Shown in pieces: positions 47,801 through 59,800 of a stretch of 64,000 nt of DNA. How positions within the stretch are numbered: the first letter of the stretch is position 1; each line of letters begins with the position of its first letter. Under the pieces are notes generated by a model. The model searched no databases. It was given only the letters and a program-made list of their open reading frames with translations, and was not told where the DNA came from. The DNA comes from Pycnopodia helianthoides (Eukaryota; Echinodermata; Asteroidea; Forcipulatida; Asteriidae), in contig CM063258.1 of NCBI GenBank assembly GCA_032158295.1, positions 4,360,001 through 4,424,000 of the forward strand. The letters are read 5' to 3'. The position numbers and the translations under genes were made by a program.

Positions 47801-50800
47801 AATATTTTACACTATCCATCTGTACAGACTCGGGTCTGGGGCCTAATTTCGAAGAGCTGCTTCACAGCCAGTTTTGTGCCTACTGTGCGATTTCCATTTC
47901 TTAGTACTAACAGTAAGCACACAAAAAGTGATGCTAACCTTCCGGAGTGCTTACTGTATGCAAATGAACGATGCAATAATGCAGATCCATGGTGAACCCA
48001 CAGCTGGCGGTCTAATTTCTTACTAACCTGTGAAATCCAAACGCGTTAAGCATTTTTTTTCTGCTAAAACAAGCCGATTTTGTTTTTTAGCTTACCGATA
48101 AACAGCTCTTTGAAATTGGGCAGCAGGGTTTAAAAAAAACTATCACTTAAGGTCAGACTGCGGTTCTATTTGTGCAGGTGCAAGTTTTCACTGTGTACAT
48201 TTCTAGTATTCGAGTCTAACTACCTGACTCCGAGTCGCTGCTATCGGATGAGTTGGAGCTGGAACTGCTGCTACTACTGCTGTCACTACCAGATGAACTG
48301 CTGCTGCTTGTCAGACGGTTAGCACCAACTTCGGCAAGACAGTCCAACGCATCTTGCTGGGCTGAAATGGGGGAGAAAAACTCATACAATCAACACGAGT
48401 GCGAGACTCTGCCAGGTGCTCTATATGCTGTACCTGATTTCATTTATTTCATTTCATTTATTACTTCTGGTTGTGAAGCCAAGGACTCTCAGAAAGCGAA
48501 CTTAATCACTATACTAGCCAAGAACCCCCGTGGAAAGAAGACAATGAAGGAAATTTCAGTTTAAGGTGGGGGGGGGGAACCCCAGAGATTCCAGGGAAAA
48601 CCCACGTAATCAGGCAGGGACTGAAAAACCCAATCCACTTAGTGTCCCGGTGGAAGGCAAGGCATGATACCACTACACCAACCTGACTGCCTACTTGTGT
48701 ACTTTTATTTTCCTTGACAAACGCCAACCATCAAACACTATCAAGACTTCATTAGTGTGTTTTTTTTTTTTTTTTTTTTTTGGGGGGGGGGGTTGGAGAG
48801 CTGACAAATGTACAATGCAAATCAAGTTGTCAAGTAAAACCAAAATGTATGGGCTCAATACCATTGGTATGCCTGATAGTGTGAGTAGGCAGTTTGACTG
48901 TGCAGTACTGCATCAATCAAGCTCTATACTTGGCTAAAACCCGGATCTAATTTGGGAAAATTGAGATGGTAATATGAATGCACTTCTGTTTTGTGAGGGT
49001 TGGAGAAAATGTACATGTACACATATTTCTATCTTCATGAAATAAAACCACATGGGAAACCGACTCAGAAAATTGTAAATAATTTTAGGTTGAACAAAGA
49101 CAAATTTACTAAGCGGATCTGAACCTGTGGCCTGCAGATTAAAGTGCCGGCTCACTACAAACTGAGCTATCTCACCCTAATGTTGGCGGCCTCCCTTTTT
49201 TGCCAACATCTTTGTTTGTCAGAAGCATTGAGTAGTGTTTTTACTCTACTTACTGTAAACTTCCTTCAATTCAGCCATCGGGCTGCAGAACTAATATCAA
49301 TAAATGATGGTAATAATTGAAACCACAACATGACCAACATACCTTTCTTGGCGGCTTTCTTTGTAAACTGACCGCCGAGCTGACCACTGACTGCTTGTAA
49401 TCTCTTCTCCAGCTCTTGCTTCTTCTCCTTGACAGCTTCCTCCTTGGATTTACCCTGCGCCTTTTTTGATGCTGAGAAAACAAAAAAAGTACGGTGAGAA
49501 TTCAACTTTGGGGAAATCTCATAAAAAATCGTTAATTTTCACCACTTCATGTTGCCGTGTCATTATCTGCATATTTTTTGTTTTCCTCAACAAACTTGTG
49601 AAAACCTTTAGTTGCCCTTTCCTTTGTCAACTCGGGGTTTCATTGTGGCAACAACATTTTCGAGAGAAGATGATTACTCAAGAAGCTCCCAAAAAGTTCT
49701 GGAAAAAAATGATAATACTGTGGTGTGCACGGTATTTAAAAAATAAAAATACCGATGTGAAATGGTCAAGTTCCCTTAATTCTGAGATGTTCTTTGGTGT
49801 TTCCAATTAAAGGCGAAATAAAATATAAAATTAGAGATGAGCAGAATACCAGTCACAAATTGCACATATGGCATGGTAGTTTGGCTGGTAACTTTACATT
49901 CGGGTAAGCATAATTTTGTTGTGCTTAGCTACTTTTTTGTGCTTAAGCAGCTCTATGAAATTGGGCCCAGGTCAAAGACCGCATATAGCAGAGAACTCAC
50001 CATATGGTTTCCGTGGTTTTTTTCTGAGACATGACATGACGTATCTTTCAAGTTCCCGTAGCGTTGATGGCTTGAGGGTCTCAAAGTCGATTTCAATCTC
50101 GTCGGGGTTGGAGTCCTTCAGGGAAGGTTCTCTGGATTGGATGATGTGAACTACTCTTCCGAGCTTGTCGCCTGGAACACAAAACATTTTCAATTGCTCA
50201 AACTCAATAAGAAAGTGCAACTGTCTTAAAATAGCTTACCACGGCTCACATTCGTTTTCCCACAAACTAATGAGGAAGGCAATCTTGTAATGTCACACTA
50301 AACACCTGTTGTGTCATTTTCCCCAAAGTTAAATTTTAATGCAAACTCTTCAAAGCTTTGCACAGATAATCATGTAAAACATTTGGTGTTCAATTTTGTT
50401 AAGGTGGTTGTGCAATCGCGCACCTGTTTTTGTTGGTTTTTCCTTTCTTTTCTTCATTTTCTCTTCTCTCAGCATAATTCAAGATTGAAATTGAATACAA
50501 AACTGAAACTCATCAGACAATTGAACCTCAACATCAAGACGTCACAACAGGACGACGTCATCAGGATTTGAATAACATAAAAATCAATGTTGAAATATTT
50601 TTAAAAATCATAACTTCTGAACCACATGCTGGATTTTTACAATCTAAACACTATCTGAAAGGTCTTCATAATTTAAACAAACACTACAGAGTGTGACCCC
50701 ATTTGATCTTGACTTTTTCAAAAATTCATTCCTCAAGAACTACTTATCATTTCATCACAATTTTTGCACCAGGATGGATATCTTTGAGCTTGCTCAAACT

Positions 50801-53800
50801 TTTGCACAGAGATGATAACAGTTTGACCTTTACCCTTACACTACATGTAACTGTGTATGAATGCATTCAACATTGCTGTTACATTGATATTGACCATCCA
50901 CAAATTTGTTCAAATATAAACCTCAACTATTTACAAACCCCTAACTTTGAAATGAAACTCACTGAACCTTCAAACTCATCAGACAATTGAACCTCAACAT
51001 AAAGAGGGCACCTGAACCATGACATCATGATGACGACATCAAGTGTCAAATAACATTAAATCAAAGGTAAACGTAAAAAAAAACCAAAAAAAAACATAAC
51101 TCCTGAACCACTCATTAGTTTTTTACAATCCATACGTCTAGGTCTTCAAAACTGAACAAACATATGACATTTTTTCAACGATTTCAGGCTAAAAGGTAAA
51201 ATGACATCATCATTTGATGACATCATTCAGAACACCTTGTTTTTGTGACGTCACAAAAACTGTGTTTCTCGTTCTTTTTTCAAAGTTTGTTCACAGCATC
51301 TAAGCAATGGAATTATCTCGCAACAAGCTATACCGAATTTGATCACCTCCAGAAGAAGAACACAATAGTTTACTTACCTGGTAATTTATTGATGTCCAGG
51401 CTAAGCTGCCTCTTCTCATCATATGACATTGGCTTGGCCATGTCCTCGTCCTCACTATCAAATGTCGGCACGATGGCTTTGGACTTCTTCGACCTGCGGA
51501 ATAACGCCACAAGGTTGGTCGCTACCTTTTAAACTACCATTGAAAAACAAATGTTAACCAGTTAACGCCAGGGATCTTCCATTTGTTCACTTCAGCCCTG
51601 ACGGGATTATTTTCTCGGAATGGCTGAAATTGGTTTTTTTGTACTGCTGGCACAGAGAAACCCCGACTTGACAATGCAAAGAGAACAAATATTCTCTTTG
51701 AAGCTTTGAGATTTGATTGTTTCTCTATCAAGAAAACATATTCGTGCAACGTGGGATCGCAAAATCTCGGCCGTGAAACATGGCCACCAATTTGGCGTAT
51801 GGAAGGAACTAAGGCTGGAATCTCAGTCAACTGAGATACAAAAAATAATATGCAATGGTGGAAGCCTCTCAATTTCCACATAATCCTCTTCTTACAACAA
51901 AAGCTGGAAACAGGAATTATATAATAATCCCCACACAAAAGAATTTAACATTATTTCTGACTGCCACCTGTCCTTTTTGTGTGGGTGAAATGAAGCAACA
52001 AGCTTCGTAGTGGAAAGTATGGGTGATTTTTCAGTCCAGTCATCCAATGCGACACAAAAATACGAATGTTATATCCCCCGCTTGCATCCGGGGAAAAACT
52101 GACATGTCAACAGGGCATCTGGCCTTAACTGGTTAAGAAAGTCTGATTATGATTTTAAATACTCATCTTGAAGTCACAAGAAAACCCACAAAGATGGCCG
52201 CACGAAAATCTTAGCAAACTGTGTATCTCTGTCATGAAACAACGGTCACCATATAGAGGATAGGTTGGGATTAACACAGAGACTTGGGTTGTTATTACCT
52301 CATGTGATTTAGAGCCATTCTTATTGCCCCAAGTGGGACTAGAGGCCCATGCCTTTGAGGTGTGTGACACTAACGGGCAAGTGATGCCCACCTGGCCCCA
52401 ATTTCAAGGAGCTGCTTAACAGCCTATTTTATGCTTACTGTGCGAGTTTCCATTTCCGGCTTGCATCCGGGGGAAAATTGACAGTCAACAGGGCATCTGG
52501 CATTTTAAGAAAGTCTGTTTATGATTTAAATACTTTATCTTGAAGTCACAAGAAAACCAACAAAGATGGCCACAGGAAAAACTTGGCAAACAGGGAAAAT
52601 ACTTCCGAGGTTCGTAACTGGAAATGAATTTTATTCAGCTTGTCTGGGTTTATTTTGACTTGTATTAATACTAAATACACATACCTTCCTGAGCTCTTTT
52701 TCGTCTTGGCTGCCTTTGTTGCTTTGTCTCCCCCTGCTTTGGCCTTGTTGGGCTTTGCCCTGGGCTTCTTGGGTTTGACCGTCTTGGTGATCACCTCCTC
52801 CTTGACTTTGGGTTCAGGCTCATCCTTCACCTTTGGCTTCTCCACCTTCTCATCCACCTCCATCATCTCCTTCTCCTTCTCCGAGGAGGTGTGGTTCTCT
52901 GGATCTTTATCCTTTCTCCTCTTCTTCTTGTGGTCTTTCTTCTTCTTGGAGCGGTTTTGGGATGCTTGGGAGAGTGCCGTCAGCTGTTCATGTACTGATT
53001 TCAGCTGGAAGAGGTTCACATAACAAGTCCAATAATTAGAGTCATGCCACACATGTCGTTACAGTTGGAAAACTTTAATAGTAAAAACTAAGGCACTAGT
53101 ATAAAATCATTCCGAAAAAAATATTCCCACCTAAAATGCTTCAATGGTCGAGGAGTAAACGAACTGTTTTGGAGTCACACAAGATCAGATTTAATCATAC
53201 GTCATTTGCCAGTGTCTCTTCCCAGTCTTGTTCAGCAGTGTGAAATATAACATTCCACATAGCTCTCTGCAAAACCAGGTTGAAGTTACTGACTCAGTTG
53301 ACACGCATGATATCATCATTTCAAACTTAACATTTCCATTCACAGATTGAATTTAATTTATTTTTAGTTATTATTGATTGATTTTAGATCTTCGAACAAT
53401 AAAAACATCTTGACCAGAGTGGTCCAGTGAAGTACAAATGTTCAAAAACTGTCGTCCAGAAAAGTGTCTTCCACAAACCCCCCTGGTCATAAAAAACTTA
53501 CTGAAAAACATTAAAACAAAAAATTATAAAATTGAAAAACAACCCCACAAACAAACTGAAAACAAATGGGAGTTCTTGAAAGGGATGACATTGTGGATGT
53601 GGGGTGTCATGGTCGAGCAATCTAGGGAGGTGGAATCAAGCTCTGTAATTAACAGAATATGGGTTTGAATCCTGGACTGTCAATCACAACACTTGCGTCC
53701 CTGAGCAAGGCACTTTATCATAATTGCTTCTCTCCACCCAGGAGTACAAATGGGTACTGGTGAGAGCTGGGGAGTAACCTGTGCTGGACTGGCATCCTGT

Positions 53801-56800
53801 CCAGGGGGAATAGAAATATTCTCAATTGTTTCATGCCAATGAAACGGGATATAAACACCGGCCTGATGAGCCAAATTGGCTCGGGACAGACTTTACTTTA
53901 CTTTTTACCCCGACATTGTGGATTGAGGTCTACCACTTAGTTGTTGATTCTATACCGACTAGGTCATGGATGAAACCATGAGAGGGCTGATGATTTGAGC
54001 ACTAACCTGTGCCTGCAGCTTGGTTAACTGTTCTTCTCGTTCGACTTCACTGTCGTCTGTGTCTGATCCAGATGGCGACGTCGGGTGATGGCTGGTATCA
54101 CTGTCTTTAGTGTCATCATCATCGTCGTCGTCCTCTGCCGTCATCGGTTCATCTGGCATCTTGGCAAACCTAACTTCAAAAACGTCCTGAGAAGAAGCAG
54201 AGTAAAGTTTCAATCTGAAGATAGTCCCCCGAAAACCACTTTTACGAGTTCATAAAGATTCAATAACTTAGTTGGCATTTAGTATTTTTGAATTTGATAT
54301 TTAAGTCGGTACTATACAAGGTGTATCTCTGTCATGAAACAACGGTCACCATATAGAGGATAGGTTGGGATTAACACAGAGACTTGGGTTGTTATTACCT
54401 CATGTGATTTAGAGCCATTCTCATTGCCCCAAGTGGGACTAGAGGCCCATGCCTTTGAGGTGTGGGACACTAATAGGCAAGTGATGCCAACCTGGTCCCA
54501 ATTTCAAAAGAGCTGCTAACCAGCCTATTTTGTGCTTACTGCCCAAGTTTCCATTTCATAGCGCTGCTTGTCGTAAGCAAATGAAAAAGCATGCTAACCT
54601 CCCAGTGCTTACTGCTTAAAATGAATGATGTCACAACGCAAAGCCAAGGTGAACGCGCAAGCTGGCCATCTTATTTTCTTGCTAACCTTTGAAAAACGCT
54701 TACACTTAAGCGAATTGTTCTGCTACAAAATTAGACAAGGCTATCATACTATTTAAAGAAATTAAAAAGTTTCAGTTCCTGAGGACTAAGAAAAATAAAA
54801 GAAATATTTGTCAGTTTATGCTGGGCTAACCTGAAGCTTTCTCGCCATGTTGACGACATCGTGGTCTGGTGGGTTGTACTTGTAGCAATTCGTAAACATC
54901 ATTCTCATGTCAGCAGCGAATTCATTGGCGTTTTTATATACTCTGTTTTCTAGTTTGTCCTGATAGAGAAAAATGGAAGAGTTTATGTCATCCACTCAAA
55001 CACAATACTCCAGTGCGAGCTGAACTATTCATGTGCCATTGACAAGATAGATTTTTCTATTCACAACTTGGAAATATTGATGATATAAATGAGAAAATAT
55101 GTGAATTGTAGGGGAGTGTACGAAACGGATCTTTTTACACTGTGCCCACTCTCATGTCGATCAACAAAACAGAGAGATGAGGTTAACAACACATTGTGGT
55201 TGAAGGATTCCACACTTTACCTCAGGAGTATAAAATGAGATAAATGGTAATCGAAAGTATACTTCGTGATATGTAACCACCATTTGAATCAACCAACAGC
55301 ACAGACGAGGTTGGTTGTGGTATAAAGGTGGACAAGTAAATTTTCCTGTTACCTCATGTGAAAAGGGCTTCTATCATGGTCCCAAGGAGGAACTAAGGTC
55401 CATGCCCACGAGGTCCAAACGATTTGAAAACAAGCATAATAATAACTAGTTCTTATATAGCACAACATAAGTGCCCTGGTCATTGGGCCAATAGCATTCC
55501 TGTAATCTTCCTCAGCTCCCTGGGGAGTATACAGCCCCGAGCTGCCGTGGCGCTCTGAAGGCTTTTTCAAACACAGTATCAACCTCCACCCCAGCTTTAC
55601 AACAGCCAAAGTAACTTGACTATTCACCTTTATTGTTCCCAGGTCCATTGGATGTTTAATGATGTCGTGATAATCATGAAGTCCGAGTACGTCAGCGTCA
55701 ACTGGTTTGAAGAAGGGCCACGCATACATCTACATCAAATAAGAGATAACAGGATTTTATGGTCGAGTCTGTAAGGCGAGTGCTGCAGCAAGGTGGTCTT
55801 CAGCAAAGAATGCAAGGTATAACCCTCCTACTGTCAGTGACCCTTGGCAACATTTTCCAGTGAGTTGACCAACCATTTGAAACCATTCGACTGCCAAGGT
55901 TGTGTACGGTGGCACAACTGTGCACAGAACTAACTGTGTACTGTGTACATGCATTCCCTCATGGTATCATATTTCAGGCTGGCATAGTTTATCTTTCATT
56001 CAAAACCACTTGAATGGTATTGAATGGTCAGACAGCAAGAGGGTTAAATGGTGCAATAGTCCTTAAGTGTGAGCCTCTGATACAATTGATTTTTTCCTTT
56101 AGATGGATACACTAGGATAGAAAGTGCATGCAAAAGAACTCATGATATGAGTTTAAAGTAGACTCTGCTATCACATGGCAGCCGTCCTTGGTAAGAGGCT
56201 TCTTAGCTATAATAGTGTAGTTTGTTTTGAAGTAAATAATTAGTAAAAGACAACTGTAATTGCGTACATGCATCTCTATATTGGCACCTTGATGCAAAGA
56301 ATCAAATTCAAACAACAGGAGGCTTTCAAGGTGTGTGTATCTCTGTCATGAAACAACGGTCACCATATAGAGGATAGGTTGGGATTAACACAGAGACTTG
56401 GGTTGTTATTACCTCATGTGATTTAGAGCCATTCTTATTGCCCCAAGTGGGACTAGAGGCCCATGCCTTTGAGGTGTGATTCACAAGCATTTTGTTCACG
56501 TACAAAGTGTTTCACCATGGTGTTCAAGACTCTGATAATACCACCAGGGGAGTTGACATTTTCCAGTTGATAAAAAAACAAATTTTTCAAGACCGTTTGC
56601 ATCGCATGGAATAATATATCTGTAATACATCAATCAAGTTCAAGAAAATATCAATTACTGTGGAACGTACTGCATGCTTTTTTGAGAGCATTTCTTTCAA
56701 GATGCCGTGGCAATGCCTGAGCTGGACGGACAGTTTTGATTTCTTGCCCTTCTGGTGTTGCGCCTCCTCGTCGGGGAGTTCCCGTTTCGGAGGCTTGATC

Positions 56801-59800
56801 TGACGGCCGCTCTCTCGCCGCGTCGTGATTTTATTTGGCTTGGGAGAGTCCAACATGGGAAAGGAATTATGGAGTGCGACTGCTGTTGCAGGTGTGGTGC
56901 TTGGCGTTGTCGTGTCTGCTTTCCGCTTGACACCTTTTCTAACCTGAAATAGACAGAAAGTTGTAAAAGTTAAGTGTAAATAACGTAACTCAGGGGTTGA
57001 ATTTGGGGGGAAAATCCACAAGACCCCAGGACTTGTACCGCAGAATGTTTACTGAACCAGAATTTAATTTACAAGACCAGAATCACAAGGAGAAAAAACT
57101 AGAATCAAAATGCGAACACAGTTTAATTGTATAAACTGTTTTACTTGAGCAAACACTAAGAGAAGATTTATCTCTTTGTTGAATGAGTAATACTCTGCAG
57201 AATTGTACTAATTTATGAGACTCAAACATTTGAACATTTTTTTTTTTACAATGATATTGAATTGAAAAGCACAAGACCACTGGAATTGTCCCTTCTTGAG
57301 TTTACTGGCCCAACGCTAAAATTACTGGCCTCCGGCCAGCGGTCCAGTGTAAAATTTGAGCCCTGGTAACTGCACAATACTACCTCACTCTGAAATAATC
57401 AAGTCACTCAAGAAAATGCCTGGCGTAAATTGAAAATTTACTATCAAGTTATCGGCCGGCCAACTGCCTACGGCTATCCGTGTTGGTTTCTAACAGAACT
57501 TTACGTAGCTGTTTGTAAAGTCAAACAAGGCATTCCCTACATCCCGCACAAAGAAACCATCACAAAGTGGCGAGGCAATGAGTGCTTTCACCAACTCGCC
57601 ATAACAGCCTAGTGGCTTTTTTCCACACTTCTCAACCAACTTGATAGAGAGGTGCTAAAGTACAATTAATCCACACAAAAGGAGGTGAGCAATGTTCGCG
57701 AGAGGAAACTTCTATTGATGACAGACCGACTCAAAAATCAAAGCTATTGCTGCTCGTAAACTTAATAATTGGAGAGAATTTAAACCTTGGCTTATCCAAA
57801 CATTCTCCACAAGAATTACTCATGAAGCGAGTGAATTCGGCACAGGAGCGTGTTGAGGGTTTCTTCAGAGGATGAACAGACTAGTTTAATGGTAACCAAA
57901 ATTATTCTCACCGATATGTAACCACCCTTTGAATCAACCAACAGCACAAGGGAGATTGGTTGTGGTATAAAGGTGGACAAGTAAATTTTCCTGTTACCTC
58001 ATGTGAAAAGGGCTTCTATCATGGTCCCAAGGAGGAACTAAGGTCCATGCCCACGAGGTCCAAACAATTTGAAAACAAGCATAATAATAATATATAACTA
58101 CTTCTCATGTAGCACATTTTAAATAACGTATCAATGTGCTTTACATAAGTGCCCTGGTCATTGGGCCAATAGCATTCCTGTAATCTTTCTCAGCTGCCTG
58201 GGGAGTATACAGCCCGAGCTGCCGTGGCGCTCCGAAGGCTTTTTCAAACACAATATCAACCTCTGCCCCCTCACAGGTACCCATTTATACCCCTGGGTGA
58301 AGAGAAGCATTTACAGAATGCTCAAGGACACAAGTGTCATGACTGGGATTCAGACCCACACCCCGATGACATAACCACCAGAACTTGAATCCGATGCTCT
58401 TAACCGCTCGGCCATGACACCCTACATAATTAATGGATTTCAAACAAAACACTCCCTCAGGGAAGTGTGTTTACAAATACACTTTTGGTGGTAATTCTTT
58501 GTTTGTTATACACTGTTCACATAGTGTTAGCCAGAGGGGTGTCTGGGTGTCTTTTGGAAACCTGTTTTAAATTTGGACACCCTGTTTCATCTGTCATTTA
58601 CATGTAAATTGTATTGTAATTGTACAATTTGGACACCAAGTTTTTAAATTTCCAGCAATTTCGGACACCCTTTTACTAAATCCTGGCTAAAACTTTGACT
58701 GTTCAACATAAATGATTCTCCCAACTTACTTTAGATACTCCTTGAGGAGGAGACGACATCTGTCCCTTACCACCAGAAGGAACAGGGGTGGGTGGTGGTA
58801 AAACAGGCTCTACAGGAGCTGCTGGCTGGGGATGAGACACAGGGGGAGTAGGCCTTGGCGAGGGCGCTACCCTCGCAGGTGGAACTATCCTCGACACTGC
58901 AGGCGCCCTCTGATTAGCGACCATCCGTGTCGTTGCCTGAATCCTGGTGGTGGGCGCAGGCCTTGTAGTGGGGGGCGTGGGTCTTGTGGGAGGCGTCGGC
59001 CTAGTTGGGGGTGGAGTTCTTGTGGTGGGTGGTGTGTGGTTATTTTCGGCAAGATGGGCGGAGGGGGTGACTGCAGCTGATGCGGCAGCAGAAGCTGCTC
59101 CTAAAAAAAAATCAACAAACAGGAGATAAATATATTTAATAAAAAAGTATAGCAAAATAATAAAATATTAAGTTTCTTTTTGAGAGCATAATTATTACAC
59201 GGCCAAGGCAGATATAATCAGAAAATATAAATACCCCATATGAAAAAACAAAAAAACAACTTACTTGGAGGTGCACCTCTTCCGCGCCCCCGTTTGCCTT
59301 TCCTTGCCCCAGCCAAGGGGTCATCCCCGGGTCCTTGCTTTGATGGCGGTAGTAACTCAAGCTCCTCCTGAGGCATCTGAGCCACTTTAGTGAGGAAGAG
59401 TTTCTCCAAGGCTTGACCCATCAGCACAACATCCTAAAGATCAGTAAAGAACAACACATTCATAGATCTAGACACTCAAAGTATAGAAAAACCTTGAAAC
59501 AAATTACATACCAATCATATTGCTTTAACTAGTGCACCAAAGTTAAAAACCTTCGTCATGGCAAAGTATATCCATGTTTTCAGTTAAACAAGGAAGCAAT
59601 CTAGGGATCAAAGATTCCTTCATGAATTTGAAAGTACTACAATATTGACAAGACTTTTGCTTTTCTCAGATTTTCTGTAAATTTGTGCATCAGCTGTAAA
59701 TCTCAGAGTAGGTAAGGTTAATATCATCATTGAAAAGCATTAGTTTGGGGTTTCAATCCAAAACCCAATTCAGTAACACTTGACGCTTGGGTTAAAAATC

